A stretch of 64,000 bases of DNA from [Erwinia] mediterraneensis (GCF_900604315.1 NZ_LR026978.1:1651932-1715931), one strand, 5' to 3'. Shown: positions 49,281 to 59,382, counted from the stretch's first letter. The notes: a model not told the origin generated them from the sequence alone. A program made the numbers and translations.

Positions 49281-49470
49281 TTATCGCATCAGCGATCTCA
49301 CTTTACAGCATACCGGGTCAGATATTCATTAATTCAGACGTGGCCCTTGCGCATTCGCTGTATTCAGCGGGAGTCGTGCAGGCCGTTGCTAAGCCGGGCC
49401 GGGGCTTCCCTTGACGACTTTTTCGTCTCAGCGTAACATGCGCGCACTATTATCAAGAGAGGACAATGCC

Positions 49471-49527
49471 TTGGACACGCCCAGTCGATGTTGGCTCATC
49501 AACCTGATTAACAGGAATAACATCTAA
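49471..49527 (+). CDS. Candidate corA leader peptide (corL-like, 18 aa)
   Basis: AGAGAGG at 49456-49462 is placed eight bases before TTG 49471, which opens an 18-codon frame (MDTPSRCWLINLINRNNI) ending at TAA 49525-49527, inside the left arm of the hairpin at 49524-49555. An ATG at 49466, in another frame, gives a 13-residue peptide ending at 49507 but is too close to the ribosome site. Which one is translated, if any, cannot be decided from sequence. Confidence 0.4.
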   Translation: MDTPSRCWLINLINRNNI

Positions 49528-49555
49528 GGCTACCTCTTTTTGCTGGTAGCCTTAG
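49524..49555 (+). promoter_or_regulatory. Perfect 11-bp hairpin in the corA leader
   Basis: CTAAGGCTACC (49524-49534) pairs without mismatch with GGTAGCCTTAG (49545-49555) over the 10-base loop TCTTTTTGCT. No T-tract follows, so it is not a standard terminator. A ribosome stopped at the leader ORF's end would cover the left arm. Confidence 0.6.
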
Positions 49556-49714
49556 CGGTTATCAGCGACCTCCCTGTCTGTCGCTTGAGTCAGCACTGAT
49601 TTTCCTTCGAAACGCGAGTTTCTCTGTGTTCAGGCCTTTGCCGTGCCCGTTCTGCAACTGGTGCAGTGCGGTACACAGCCTTGTCCCATTTAGTCTGCAA
49701 TGGGGAGTATTGCT

Positions 49715-50668
49715 ATGCTGAGCGCATTTAAACTGGACCGCAGCCGTCTGACGCGTCTGGAACTGGAAGATAACGCGGATAAACTCACCTCATCCATCTG
49801 GGTCGATCTGATCGAGCCGGAAGAAGGCGAACGTGACCGCGTTCAGAGCGAGCTGGGGCAGAGCCTGGCGACCCGCCCTGAACTGGAAGATATCGAAGCC
49901 TCGGCGCGTTTTTTTGAAGACGAAGACGGCTTACATATTCACTCGTTTTTCTTTTACGAAGATGCTGCCGATCATGCGGGTAACTCAACCGTCGCGTTTA
50001 CCATCCGCGAAGGTCGACTCTATACCCTGCGTGAGCGCGAGCTGCCCGCTTTTCGCCTCTATCGCATGCGCGCGCGTAACCAGACGCTGATTGATGGTAA
50101 CGCTTTTGAACTGCTGCTCGATCTGTTTGAAACCAAAATCGAACAACTGGCGGATGAAATCGAGAACATCTACAGCGCGCTGGAAAAACTGAGCCGTGTC
50201 ATCATGGAAGGGCAGCAGGGGGAAGAATATGACCAGGCGCTCTCGCGTCTGGCGGAAATGGAAGATATCGGCTGGAAAGTACGTCTCTGTCTGATGGATA
50301 CCCAGCGCGCGCTCAACTTCCTGGTGCGTAAAGCACGCCTGCCAGGCAACCAGCTGGAGCAGGCGCGCGAGATCCTGCGCGATATCGAATCGCTGCTGCC
50401 GCATAATGAATCGCTGTTTCAGCGCGTGAACTTCCTGATGCAGGCGGCGATGGGCTTTATCAATATCGAACAGAACCGCATCATCAAAATCTTCTCGGTG
50501 GTCTCGGTGGTGTTTCTGCCGCCCACGCTGGTGGCCTCCAGTTACGGCATGAACTTTGATTTTATGCCTGAGCTGAGCTGGAGCTTCGGCTATCCGGCAG
50601 CGATCGGTCTGATGATCCTCGCGGGCCTCGCCCCTTATCTCTACTTCAAGCGTAAAAACTGGCTGTGA
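49715..50668 (+). CDS. corA: Magnesium/cobalt/nickel transporter CorA
   Basis: A 317-residue pentameric Mg2+ channel of the inner membrane. Large N-terminal cytoplasmic domain ([36 protein letters not shown]), long stalk helix, then two TM segments near the C-terminus with the signature YGMN ([13 protein letters not shown]) at the periplasmic loop and the basic tail KRKNWL. ATG 49715 has GGGAG upstream and gives the family start MLSAF; the earlier ATG at 49700 adds five residues. Regulation by the leader is inferred. Confidence 0.97.
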   Translation: MLSAFKLDRSRLTRLELEDNADKLTSSIWVDLIEPEEGERDRVQSELGQSLATRPELEDIEASARFFEDEDGLHIHSFFFYEDAADHAGNSTVAFTIREGRLYTLRERELPAFRLYRMRARNQTLIDGNAFELLLDLFETKIEQLADEIENIYSALEKLSRVIMEGQQGEEYDQALSRLAEMEDIGWKVRLCLMDTQRALNFLVRKARLPGNQLEQAREILRDIESLLPHNESLFQRVNFLMQAAMGFINIEQNRIIKIFSVVSVVFLPPTLVASSYGMNFDFMPELSWSFGYPAAIGLMILAGLAPYLYFKRKNWL

Positions 50669-50767
50669 AACGGTGGCGGGCTGATGTATATCGGCCCGTA
50701 CTGCTGGCGCTTCGAGCCCAATCTGCGTAGTCTGTAAGCTCTTATTTTCTCACTGACTCTCTGTTTT

Positions 50768-51814
50768 ATGGAACGTCTCCCTTTGCAGTTACAGTGGACG
50801 ATGCTGCTGGTCGCTTCGTTGTTGTTGGGTTTTTTGCTGCAGTACTTTCATGTCCCCGCGGCATTGTTGCTGGGGCCGATGATCGTGGGCGTAGTGATGG
50901 GATTGTCTGGCGCATCGTTGCGTATTGATAAGCGACTCTTTACTCTGGCGCAGGCGGTGCTGGGATGTATGATCGCCCAGAGTCTGTCGCCCTCAATCCT
51001 TACCCCCTTGCTCAATAACTGGCCGGTAGTGCTGGCCGTGTTGCTGCTGACGCTGGCCGCCAGCGGTCTGTCCGGCTTTTTACTGGTCCGCTTCAGCGAT
51101 CTGCCCGGCCCCACCGGTGCCTGGGGATCGTCTCCGGGCGGCGCCTCGGCCATGGTGGCAATGGCGGGGGATTTTGGTGCCGATCCGCGCCTGGTGGCCT
51201 TTATGCAGTATCTGCGCGTGCTGTTTGTCGCGACGGCCGCCGCCGTGGTAGCACGTATCGGCCTGGGCGATGATACACAGCATCTCAATCTGGTCTGGTT
51301 TCCCGCCCTGAACGGCGGCTTTGGCGTGACGCTGCTGGTGATGATCGGCGGTGCATGGCTGGGGCAACGGCTGCGCATTCCTGCCGGAGCGCTGCTGCTG
51401 CCGGCATTTATCGGGGCCACACTGCATACCACGGGAACCGCTACCCTGCAGGTGCCGGAGTGGCTGCTGGCGCTGGCCTATGCGCTGATTGGCTGGAGCG
51501 TGGGCGTGCGCTTTACGCGACCCATTTTTTTACTGGCGCTGCGCACGCTGCCGCAAATGCTGATTTCTATTATCGGTCTGATGCTGCTGTGCGGCCTGTT
51601 GGCCTGGATGCTGACCTGGGTGCTGCACGTTGATCTGATGACGGCTTATCTCGCCACCAGTCCAGGCGGACTGGACACGGTGGCGATTATTGCGGCCGGT
51701 AGCCGGGTGGATATTGCCTTTGTCATGGCGCTACAGACGCTGCGGCTGTTTACCATCCTGCTGACCGGCCCGGCAATGGCGCGTTTTATTTCACGCTACG
51801 CGCGCGCCAGTTAA
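50768..51814 (+). CDS. AbrB-family membrane protein (putative transporter/regulator)
   Basis: A 348-residue polytopic membrane protein with about ten TM segments in two repeats of about 155 residues, each containing a Gly/Pro-rich LLGPMIVGVVMG or PAGALLLPAFIGA stretch and SPGGASAMVAMAGDFGADPRLVAFMQYLRV / SPGGLDTVAIIAAGSRVDIAFVMALQTLRL. This is the AbrB duplication family; E. coli AbrB lies elsewhere and its regulatory role is not well defined. The database label 'AbrB family transcriptional regulator' is misleading, since no DNA-binding domain is visible. It takes the place of yigF-yigG of E. coli. Its 3' end overlaps convergent rarD by 29 bases. Confidence 0.8.
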   Translation: MERLPLQLQWTMLLVASLLLGFLLQYFHVPAALLLGPMIVGVVMGLSGASLRIDKRLFTLAQAVLGCMIAQSLSPSILTPLLNNWPVVLAVLLLTLAASGLSGFLLVRFSDLPGPTGAWGSSPGGASAMVAMAGDFGADPRLVAFMQYLRVLFVATAAAVVARIGLGDDTQHLNLVWFPALNGGFGVTLLVMIGGAWLGQRLRIPAGALLLPAFIGATLHTTGTATLQVPEWLLALAYALIGWSVGVRFTRPIFLLALRTLPQMLISIIGLMLLCGLLAWMLTWVLHVDLMTAYLATSPGGLDTVAIIAAGSRVDIAFVMALQTLRLFTILLTGPAMARFISRYARAS

Positions 51815-52682
51815 ACAACACGGCATCGCCGATAAACACCGCCAGTGCCAGCCAGATAAAGCAGAAGGTGATCAGTTTATCAGGCGTAATGCGCTCGTCG
51901 TAAAACACCACTGCCAGCAGAAACATCAGCGTCGGGCCCAGATACTGAAAGAAGCCGACGGTAGAGAGGCGTAACCGGGTGCAGGCGGCGGCGAACAGCA
52001 TCAACGGAATGGTGGTGACAATGCCAGCGGCAATCAGCATCAGATTGAGGCTCATGGCGTTGGCGCTCAGATGGCTGGTGCTGCTGTCGGCAATGCCGAA
52101 CAGGTAGATGGCGGCGAGCGGTAGCAGCCAGCAGGTTTCGATCAGCATACCGCTCTGCGCATCCACCTGGATTTTTTTGCGCAGCAGACCATAAAAGGCG
52201 AAGCTGAGCGCCAGGCCGAGGGCAATCACCGGCAGAGAACCAAATTGCCATAGCTGGATCAGTACGCCCAGCGTCGCCAGCAGGACCGCGACCCACTGCA
52301 GACGACGAAAGCGCTCACGCAGAAACAGCATGCCGAACACCACGTTAATCAGCGGATTAATAAAATAGCCGAGGCTGGCCTCCAGCATATGCTGGTTATT
52401 GACCGCCCAGATAAACAGCAGCCAGTTGCCGCCGATAGCAAATGCCGTCAGCGCCAGCAGCAGCATCTTCTTTGGCTGCCGCAGTACCGCCTGTACCTGA
52501 GGCCAGCTACGGCTCAGGCTGATTAGCAGCACCATAAACAGGGCTGACCAGATGACGCGATGCGTCATAATTTCGGCGGGCGCGACCTGCTTCACCAGCT
52601 TGAAATAGGCGGGGGCGATGCCCCAGATAAAATAGGCGCCCAGTGCATAAAAAATGCCCTGCCGCGTTTGTTGGGTATTCAT
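51786..52682 (-). CDS. rarD: EamA-family transporter RarD
   Basis: A 298-residue drug/metabolite transporter superfamily protein with ten TM segments. The N-terminus GIFYALGAYFIWGIAPAYFKLVKQVAPAEIMTHRVIWS is a RarD hallmark. Transport substrate is not established; the name comes from a chloramphenicol-sensitivity phenotype. The gene lies 47 bases after yigI on the same strand and overlaps the end of the AbrB-family gene. Confidence 0.93.
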   Translation of the reverse strand: MNTQQTRQGIFYALGAYFIWGIAPAYFKLVKQVAPAEIMTHRVIWSALFMVLLISLSRSWPQVQAVLRQPKKMLLLALTAFAIGGNWLLFIWAVNNQHMLEASLGYFINPLINVVFGMLFLRERFRRLQWVAVLLATLGVLIQLWQFGSLPVIALGLALSFAFYGLLRKKIQVDAQSGMLIETCWLLPLAAIYLFGIADSSTSHLSANAMSLNLMLIAAGIVTTIPLMLFAAACTRLRLSTVGFFQYLGPTLMFLLAVVFYDERITPDKLITFCFIWLALAVFIGDAVLFNWRARSVK

Positions 52683-52729
52683 AAGTTTCTCAGTGACAAA
52701 GAGGCCGCTTTGCGCGCCCTGCGATAAAG

Positions 52730-53200
52730 TTAACCAATCAAATAGGTTGCCGTGGCGGTTGCAATGTAGTCTCCCTGCTGATTGTGCAGCTCAACCCGCG
52801 CCACCGCGACCTTGTTGCCGGCACGCAGCAGGTTGCTGGTGGCGATAAAGCGCTCGCCCCGTCCCGGACGCAGGTAATCGACACGTAAATCAATGGTGCC
52901 CATGCGGGAAAGACGCTGGCGCAGCTCCTCTTCGCTGATGGTTTCCTGACGCGTCAGAGCGCTACTGACACACACCAGACCGGCAGCCACGTCGAGCACA
53001 GAGGCGATGACGCCGCCATGCAGAATATGCTGGGCGTGATTCCCTACCAGCATGGTTTTACTGGCGAAGCTCAACTCGGCGTAATCCGCTTCGAGACGTT
53101 CAAGCTGGAGACCCAGCGCCTGGTTAAAGGGCATCTGATACACAAAGATGTCACCGATCAGGTGGCGGGCATCCTGCTGAGATAAAGGCACTGCTGACAT
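52730..53200 (-). CDS. yigI: Hotdog-fold thioesterase YigI
   Basis: A 156-residue PaaI/YigI-type acyl-CoA thioesterase. The hotdog motif [20 protein letters not shown] carries the catalytic Asp region; [32 protein letters not shown] forms the following strands. YigI of E. coli hydrolyses medium- to long-chain acyl-CoAs. It likely forms an operon with rarD and is divergent from pldA. Confidence 0.92.
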   Translation of the reverse strand: MSAVPLSQQDARHLIGDIFVYQMPFNQALGLQLERLEADYAELSFASKTMLVGNHAQHILHGGVIASVLDVAAGLVCVSSALTRQETISEEELRQRLSRMGTIDLRVDYLRPGRGERFIATSNLLRAGNKVAVARVELHNQQGDYIATATATYLIG

Positions 53201-53375
53201 CGTCTTTCCTTTCCTGCAATTAACCTGAGAGGGTATGAAATTTTACACGGCTGGCGATTCTGTGCAGGGCAAAAAGGGCGGTCCAGTTTAGGAAAACAGC
53301 GCTGATCTTTACCTGTTTTTGCGTGTAGAATGGCCTGTTTTTCACCCCCTTCAGGCAGTACTAACGGAGAGATGT

Positions 53376-54254
53376 ATGCGTATGCTTCGCACCATTCTGG
53401 CTGCGGCCCTGTTACTTCCTGCGCTGGCTCAGGCCCAGGAAGCGACGATTAAAGAAGTGCATGACGCACCCGCGGTGCGTGGCAGTATTATCGCGAACCT
53501 GCTGGAAAAGCACGATAACCCCTTCGTAATGTATCCTTATGAAAGCAATTATCTGCTTTATACCTTGACCAGCGATCTCAATCGCGAAGCGATTTCCAGC
53601 TACGACTGGAGTGACGATGCGAAGAAAGATGAGGTAAAATTTCAGCTGAGTCTGGCATTTCCGCTGTGGCGCGGTATTCTGGGCGACAATTCGGTGCTGG
53701 CAGCCTCCTATACGCAGCGTTCCTGGTGGCAGCTTTCCAACCGCGGCGCCTCATCGCCGTTCCGTGAAACCAATTATGAGCCACAGGTGTTTCTTGGCTG
53801 GGCCACGGATTACAGCTTCGCGGGCTGGACCTTACGGGACGTGGAGCTGGGCTTTAATCATCAGTCAAATGGCCGTAGCGATCCCACGTCACGCAGCTGG
53901 AATCGCCTTTACGCCCGACTGATGGCCCAGAACGGCAATTATATGGTCGAAGTGAAACCCTGGTATCGCCTGCCTGAAAGCAGCAGCGAGGATGATAACC
54001 CGGATATCACCAAATATATGGGCTATTACCGGCTGAAGCTGGGCTATATGCTGGGCGACAGCATCTTCAGCGTGCAGGGGCACTATAACTGGAACAGCGG
54101 CTACGGCGGCGCTGAACTCGGCTGGAGTTATCCTCTTACCGAACACGTTCGATTCTATACGCAGCTTTTCAGCGGCTACGGGGAATCCCTCATCGATTAC
54201 AATCATCGTCAGACGCGTATTGGTATGGGCGTAACGCTCAACGATCTCTTCTGA
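53376..54254 (+). CDS. pldA: Outer membrane phospholipase A PldA
   Basis: A 292-residue calcium-dependent outer-membrane phospholipase that removes misplaced phospholipids from the outer leaflet. Signal peptide MRMLRTILAAALLLPALAQA-QEA; a 12-strand barrel; catalytic His and Ser in ELGFNHQSNGRSD, with Asn of the triad further on (RSWNRLY). The start ATG 53376 is preferred because of GGAGAG at 53367-53372 and the signal peptide; the longer frame from 53319 has no homology. Followed by recQ after 24 bases. Confidence 0.97.
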   Translation: MRMLRTILAAALLLPALAQAQEATIKEVHDAPAVRGSIIANLLEKHDNPFVMYPYESNYLLYTLTSDLNREAISSYDWSDDAKKDEVKFQLSLAFPLWRGILGDNSVLAASYTQRSWWQLSNRGASSPFRETNYEPQVFLGWATDYSFAGWTLRDVELGFNHQSNGRSDPTSRSWNRLYARLMAQNGNYMVEVKPWYRLPESSSEDDNPDITKYMGYYRLKLGYMLGDSIFSVQGHYNWNSGYGGAELGWSYPLTEHVRFYTQLFSGYGESLIDYNHRQTRIGMGVTLNDLF

Positions 54255-54278
54255 TTCAGTCAGTAACACAGGATTACA

Positions 54279-56108
54279 GTGGCAACATCGGCAGTCATCA
54301 ATCAGGAAACGCTGGCGCATCAGGTATTGCAGGATACCTTTGGCTATCAGCAGTTTCGTCCCGGCCAGCAAACCATTATTGAAGCCGCCCTGGCAGGGCG
54401 CGACTGCCTGGTGGTGATGCCGACCGGCGGCGGTAAATCGCTCTGTTATCAGATCCCGGCGCTGGTGCGTGACGGGCTGACGCTGGTGGTGTCACCGCTG
54501 ATCTCGTTGATGAAGGACCAGGTGGATCAGCTGCTGGCGAACGGCGTGGCGGCAGCCTGTCTGAACTCAACGCAAACGCGCGAGCAGCAGCAGAAAGTGA
54601 TGGCTGACTGCCGCAGCGGTCAGGTAAAGCTGCTTTATATCGCGCCTGAACGCCTGATGATGGACAACTTTCTGGAAACCCTGGCGCACTGGCAACCGGT
54701 GATGCTGGCGGTAGATGAAGCGCACTGCATTTCTCAATGGGGTCACGATTTCCGTCCGGAATATGGCGCGCTGGGCCAGTTGCGTCAGCGTTTCCCCGAT
54801 CTGCCGGTGATGGCGCTCACCGCTACGGCGGATGAGACGACGCGTAACGATATCGTGCATCTGCTACAGCTGCGCGATCCGCTGATCCAAATCAGCAGCT
54901 TTGATCGTCCCAATATTCGCTACACCCTGGTAGAAAAATTCAAGCCGACTGAGCAGCTACTGCGTTATGTGCAGGAGCAGCGCGGCAAAAGCGGCATCAT
55001 TTACTGTAACAGCCGGGCAAAAGTGGAAGACACCGCGGCGCGGCTGCAGAGCCGTGGCGTGAGCGCCGGGGCCTATCATGCCGGGATCGACAGCGAACAG
55101 CGCGCCCGCGTGCAGGAAGCCTTTCAGCGTGATGATTTACAAATTGTGGTCGCCACCGTGGCCTTTGGCATGGGCATCAACAAACCCAACGTTCGTTTTG
55201 TGGTGCACTTTGACATCCCGCGCAATATCGAATCCTATTACCAGGAGACGGGGCGTGCGGGGCGTGATGGGCTGCCTGCGGAAGCGATGATGCTCTACGA
55301 TCCGGCGGATATGGCCTGGCTGCGCCGCTGTCTGGAAGAGAAAGCGCCGGGACCGCTGCAGGATATTGAACGCCACAAGCTGAACGCAATGGGCGCCTTT
55401 GCCGAAGCGCAAACCTGCCGTCGTCTGGTATTGCTTAATTACTTTGGGGAAGGTCGTCAACAGCCGTGCGGCAACTGCGATATCTGCCTCGATCCCCCCA
55501 GGCGTTACGATGGCCTGGTGGAGGCGCAAAAAGCGCTGTCGGGCATTTATCGCGTCGGCCAGCGGTTTGGTATGGGCTATATTGTCGAAGTATTGCGTGG
55601 CGCCAATAACCAGCGCATTCGCGAACTGGGACACGACAAACTGCCGGTTTATGGAATCGGACGCGACCAGAGTCATGAGCACTGGGTCAGCGTGTTACGT
55701 CAGCTTATTCATCTGGGGTTGGTGACGCAAAATATCGCCATGCATTCGGCGCTACAGCTGACCGAAGCCGCCCGGCCTGTGCTGCGCGGCGAGGTGCCGC
55801 TGATGCTGGCGGTGCCGCGCCTGATCACCGCCAAAACCCGCAGCAGCAGCCCGCCGAAGTTTTATGGCGGCAATTACGATCGCAAGCTGTTCGCCAAGTT
55901 GCGCAAGCTGCGCAAAGCGATTGCCGATGAAGAGAATATTCCGCCCTATGTGGTGTTTAACGATGCCACGCTGATCGAAATGGCGGAGCAGATGCCGGTT
56001 ACCGCGTCAGAGATGCTGAGCGTCAACGGGGTAGGGCATCGCAAGCTGGAACGGTTTGGTAAGCCGTTTCTGTTGATGATCAAAGAGCATCTCGACGATG
56101 AAGAGTAG
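54279..56108 (+). CDS. recQ: ATP-dependent DNA helicase RecQ
   Basis: A 609-residue superfamily 2 3'-5' helicase of the RecF recombination pathway. Motifs: [10 protein letters not shown] (motif 0), [11 protein letters not shown] (Walker A), [18 protein letters not shown] (DEAH plus aromatic loop), [41 protein letters not shown]; then the zinc domain (Cys in AQTCRR, CGNCDIC), winged helix, and a C-terminal HRDC domain. GTG 54279 is the start. Confidence 0.98.
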   Translation: MATSAVINQETLAHQVLQDTFGYQQFRPGQQTIIEAALAGRDCLVVMPTGGGKSLCYQIPALVRDGLTLVVSPLISLMKDQVDQLLANGVAAACLNSTQTREQQQKVMADCRSGQVKLLYIAPERLMMDNFLETLAHWQPVMLAVDEAHCISQWGHDFRPEYGALGQLRQRFPDLPVMALTATADETTRNDIVHLLQLRDPLIQISSFDRPNIRYTLVEKFKPTEQLLRYVQEQRGKSGIIYCNSRAKVEDTAARLQSRGVSAGAYHAGIDSEQRARVQEAFQRDDLQIVVATVAFGMGINKPNVRFVVHFDIPRNIESYYQETGRAGRDGLPAEAMMLYDPADMAWLRRCLEEKAPGPLQDIERHKLNAMGAFAEAQTCRRLVLLNYFGEGRQQPCGNCDICLDPPRRYDGLVEAQKALSGIYRVGQRFGMGYIVEVLRGANNQRIRELGHDKLPVYGIGRDQSHEHWVSVLRQLIHLGLVTQNIAMHSALQLTEAARPVLRGEVPLMLAVPRLITAKTRSSSPPKFYGGNYDRKLFAKLRKLRKAIADEENIPPYVVFNDATLIEMAEQMPVTASEMLSVNGVGHRKLERFGKPFLLMIKEHLDDEE

Positions 56109-56120
56109 AAGGACAAGCCT

Positions 56121-56744
56121 GTGTTGATATTATTTTTAACGGTAGCGATGGTGCATCTGGTGGCCCTGATGAGCCCGGGCCCCGATTTCTTTTTTGTTTC
56201 GCAGACGGCCGCCAGCCGTTCCCGCAAAGAGGCGCTGATGGGGGTGCTGGGAATTACCCTCGGCATCGTTATCTGGGCCGGTGTGGCGCTGATGGGCCTG
56301 CACCTGCTGCTGCAAAAAATGGCCTGGCTGCATCAGATCATCATGGTCGGCGGCGGGCTTTATCTGTTGTGGATGGGCTGGCAGCTGCTGCGTTCGGCAC
56401 GTCAGCAACATAAACATCCGCAGAATCTGACGCAGCCGGTTGAGCTGCCGAAGCGCGGGATGAGCTTTCTGAAAGGCTTTCTCACTAACCTGTCGAACCC
56501 GAAAGCAGTAATCTATTTTGGCAGCGTGTTCTCGCTTTTCGTCGGCGATAATGTGGGCACCCTTGAGCGCTGGGGATTATTCCTGCTGATTGTGGGTGAA
56601 ACCTTTGCCTGGTTTGCGCTGGTGGCGGCCATTTTTGCCTTGCCCTGGATACGCGAGAAGTATCAGCGCATGGCGAAATGGGTCGATGGCATGGCTGGCG
56701 TGCTGTTTGCCGGTTTCGGCATCCACCTGATCCTTTCCCGCTAA
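56121..56744 (+). CDS. rhtC: Threonine efflux protein RhtC
   Basis: A 207-residue LysE-family exporter with six TM segments. N-terminal VAMVHLVALMSPGPDFFFVSQTAASRSRKEALMGVLGI and the KGFLTNLSNPKAVIYFGSVFSLF motif identify RhtC. The start is GTG 56121, 12 bases after recQ, which suggests co-transcription. It faces rhtB, its convergent paralogue, as in E. coli. Confidence 0.96.
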   Translation: MLILFLTVAMVHLVALMSPGPDFFFVSQTAASRSRKEALMGVLGITLGIVIWAGVALMGLHLLLQKMAWLHQIIMVGGGLYLLWMGWQLLRSARQQHKHPQNLTQPVELPKRGMSFLKGFLTNLSNPKAVIYFGSVFSLFVGDNVGTLERWGLFLLIVGETFAWFALVAAIFALPWIREKYQRMAKWVDGMAGVLFAGFGIHLILSR

Positions 56745-56750
56745 ATTCCG

Positions 56751-56784
56751 GCGCGGCACCAGGTCACTCCTCCCGGTGCCGCGC
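56751..56784. terminator. Perfect 10-bp hairpin between rhtC and rhtB
   Basis: GCGCGGCACC (56751-56760) and GGTGCCGCGC (56775-56784) pair without mismatch over a 14-base loop, midway between the convergent stops. It lacks T-runs; a shared, possibly weak, bidirectional terminator is likely. Confidence 0.6.
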
Positions 56785-56802
56785 AGGGCGTAACGTCAGC
56801 GA

Positions 56803-57426
56803 TTAAGCGATTTTACGGGCGCTGGCGAGCAGCGCGCCAACTGCCATAAACAGCCCGCCAAAAATACGATTCAGCAGCTTCATCTGTTCAGGTCCGCGGA
56901 TCCAGGCCGCAATCCGGGTTGCCAGCGCAGCATAGCCAATCATCACGATAATATCGACCAGCACCGTGGTAACGCCCAGGATCAGATACTGCATCGCCTG
57001 CGGTTGTTCGGGCAGGATAAATTGCGGGAAGAGCGCGGCCAGAAACACAATGCTTTTGGGATTGGTCAGATTCACCAGCACTGCCCGTTTAAACAGACGG
57101 CGTCGCGGCATCGCTTTGGCCACGGCCTGCAGATCGAGAGCGCCCGCAGCGCGCCATTGCAGGATACCCAGCCAGATTAAATAAGCGGCACCCACCCACT
57201 TCACAATTTCAAAGGCGAGCAGCGACTGCGAGAACAGAGCACCAAGGCCAATCCCCACCAGCATAATGTGCAGCGACAGCCCGAGCTGCAGGCCGGCAAT
57301 GGAAGCGCCTGCGCCGCGATAGCCGTGGCTGATGGTAGTGCTCATGGTATTAATAGCGCCTGAGCCAGGTGAAAGGCTGAGAATTGTGGTGGTGAGCAGG
57401 TAGGCCAGCCACCATTCAAGGGTCAT
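56803..57426 (-). CDS. rhtB: Homoserine/homoserine lactone efflux protein RhtB
   Basis: A 207-residue LysE-family exporter paralogous to Rht[41 protein letters not shown] and [18 protein letters not shown] match RhtB closely. It exports homoserine and related amino acids. Divergent from pldB, whose start lies 107 bases away. Confidence 0.96.
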   Translation of the reverse strand: MTLEWWLAYLLTTTILSLSPGSGAINTMSTTISHGYRGAGASIAGLQLGLSLHIMLVGIGLGALFSQSLLAFEIVKWVGAAYLIWLGILQWRAAGALDLQAVAKAMPRRRLFKRAVLVNLTNPKSIVFLAALFPQFILPEQPQAMQYLILGVTTVLVDIIVMIGYAALATRIAAWIRGPEQMKLLNRIFGGLFMAVGALLASARKIA

Positions 57427-57533
57427 GAGTTACGCTCCCGGTTCGGGCGGAAATGTGACACAATACGCCAGAAATAAGCGGGACGCTACGCGGCGCAGAC
57501 GCGCCTGTTACCTTTTTTGCGGCAGGAGAGCGG

Positions 57534-58529
57534 ATGGATCAACACAGACAAAGCTGGCTGACGCGCGAGAAAGCCTTTGCCGCTTTCGCGACCGGGCCCC
57601 TGCTTGATTTCTGGCATCGCCGGGAAGAGCTTACCTTTACCGGGGTGGAAAATCTGACTATCCACTATGTTCGCTTCACCGCCCCGGAGCACAAGCGCGT
57701 GGTGCTGCTGGTGCCGGGGCGCATTGAAAGCTACGTTAAATACCCGGAACTGGCGTACGATCTGTTTCATTGTGGTTTCGACGTGGTGATCATCGACCAT
57801 CGCGGGCAGGGGCGTTCCGATCGCCTGCTGGAAGATTCACACCGTGGGCATGTGCTGGAGTTCACCCACTACGTTGAGGATCTGGAAACCCTTTATCTGA
57901 AAGAGATCGTAGGTGGCCATTATCAGCAGCGTTTTGCGCTGGCCCACTCGATGGGCGGCGCGATCCTGACGCTGTTTCTGGCGCGTCAGCCGCAGGCTTT
58001 TCATGGAGTTGCGCTGGCTGCGCCGATGTTTGGTATTGCGCTGCCGATGCCCTCTTTTCTGGCGCACCGCATTCTTGACTGGGCCGAAAAACGCCCCGCT
58101 CTGCGCGATGGCTACGCGCTGGGAACCGGACGCTGGCGGCCCTATCCCTTCGGCATTAACCGTTTGACGCACAGCCGTGAGCGCTACCGGCGCAGTCTGC
58201 GCTTCTATGCTGACGATCCGGCCATTCGCGTGGGCGGGCCGACGTACCACTGGGTGCGCGAAGGCATCCACGCGGGGCGCAATATTATCCGCCAGGCGGC
58301 CAGTATCACCACGCCGATGCTGGTGCTGCAGGCCAGTGACGATCGGGTGGTGGATAACCGCTCGCAGGATCTGTTTTGTACTGCGATGGCTGAAGCGGGT
58401 CACCCTTGCGAAGGCACGAAACCCATGATTATTCAGGGCGCGCGTCATGAGATCTTGTTTGAAAAAGACGCGATGCGCGCTGAAGCGCTGAATGCCGTGG
58501 TTGACTTTTTTGACCGCCACGGCGCATAG
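57534..58529 (+). CDS. pldB: Lysophospholipase L2 PldB
   Basis: A 331-residue alpha/beta hydrolase that cleaves 2-acyl lysophospholipids at the inner membrane. The nucleophile serine is in AHSMGGAIL; VPGRIESYVKY is the oxyanion region; the acid is in LQASDDRVVDN and His in QGARHEILFE. ATG 57534 follows GGAGAG at 57524-57529. The stop is 52 bases from yigL, likely the same transcript. Confidence 0.95.
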   Translation: MDQHRQSWLTREKAFAAFATGPLLDFWHRREELTFTGVENLTIHYVRFTAPEHKRVVLLVPGRIESYVKYPELAYDLFHCGFDVVIIDHRGQGRSDRLLEDSHRGHVLEFTHYVEDLETLYLKEIVGGHYQQRFALAHSMGGAILTLFLARQPQAFHGVALAAPMFGIALPMPSFLAHRILDWAEKRPALRDGYALGTGRWRPYPFGINRLTHSRERYRRSLRFYADDPAIRVGGPTYHWVREGIHAGRNIIRQAASITTPMLVLQASDDRVVDNRSQDLFCTAMAEAGHPCEGTKPMIIQGARHEILFEKDAMRAEALNAVVDFFDRHGA

Positions 58530-58581
58530 CGATCTTACCCGCGCGGCTCCGGCCGTTGATATCATAACGACAGAGGTTTAC

Positions 58582-59382
58582 ATGTATCACATCGTTGCAT
58601 CCGATCTGGATGGCACGCTGCTTTCTCCCGAACATACTCTGACGCCCTTTGCCCGTGAAACGCTGCAACAGCTTACCGCAAAGGATATTCATTTTGTTTT
58701 CGCTACCGGCCGTCACCATATCGATGTCGGACAAATGCGCGATAAGCTCGGTATCCCGGCGTATATGATCACCGCCAATGGCGCACGCGTGCATAACGCC
58801 GCAGGCGAGCTGATTTTCAGCCATAATCTCGATGAAGATATTGCCCGGGATCTGTATGCGCTGCGTTACACCGACAGCGCTATCCTGACGCATGTGTATC
58901 GCAACGATGAGTGGTTTATCAGCCGCCATCGCCCGGCAGAGCAGGACTATTTCCGCGAGTCAGAATTCAACTATCAGGTATTTGAGCCGGGCATGCTGCC
59001 GGTTGATGGCATCAGTAAGGTCTTTTTTACCAGCGACGATCCTGCCCAGCTGATCCCGCTGGAGCAGGCGATTGAGGCGCGCTGGGGCGATCGGGTAAAC
59101 GTCTGCTTCTCTCTGCCTGGCTGTCTGGAAGTGATGGCGGGCGGCGTCTCCAAAGGCCATGCGCTGGAAGCCGTAGCGAAGCGGCTGCAGACTTCGCTGC
59201 AGGCGTGTATCGCCTTTGGTGACGGGATGAATGATAAAGAGATGCTGACCATGGCGGGCAAGGGCTGCATTATGGCCAATGCGCATCAGCGGCTGAAGGA
59301 TCGGTTGCCGGAACTGGAGGTGATTGGCAGCAACCGCGATGATGCGGTACCCCATACGCTGCGCAAACTGTTTCTGGAGTAA
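58582..59382 (+). CDS. yigL: HAD-family sugar/pyridoxal phosphatase YigL
   Basis: A 266-residue Cof-type HAD phosphatase (same length as E. coli YigL). Motif I VASDLDGTLLSPEHTLT, motif II FATGRHH, a C2B cap, motif III VSKGHALEAVAK, motif IV FGDGMNDKEML. E. coli YigL dephosphorylates pyridoxal phosphate and sugar phosphates and helps relieve glucose-phosphate stress; its mRNA is a target of the SgrS sRNA. ATG 58582 is chosen over a longer frame from 58492 that runs through the end of pldB. Confidence 0.95.
   Translation: MYHIVASDLDGTLLSPEHTLTPFARETLQQLTAKDIHFVFATGRHHIDVGQMRDKLGIPAYMITANGARVHNAAGELIFSHNLDEDIARDLYALRYTDSAILTHVYRNDEWFISRHRPAEQDYFRESEFNYQVFEPGMLPVDGISKVFFTSDDPAQLIPLEQAIEARWGDRVNVCFSLPGCLEVMAGGVSKGHALEAVAKRLQTSLQACIAFGDGMNDKEMLTMAGKGCIMANAHQRLKDRLPELEVIGSNRDDAVPHTLRKLFLE

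Larger units (their letters stand above)
49281..49714 (+). promoter_or_regulatory. corA leader region
   Basis: About 430 bases precede corA. They contain small hairpins (AAGCC/GGCTT at 49391-49407; GACGA/TCGTC at 49413-49427), the short ORF at 49471-49527 with a good ribosome site, and the perfect hairpin at 49524-49555. In Salmonella the corA leader carries a short ORF (corL) coupled to Rho-dependent termination; this region has the same layout. No other gene is seen. Confidence 0.55.
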
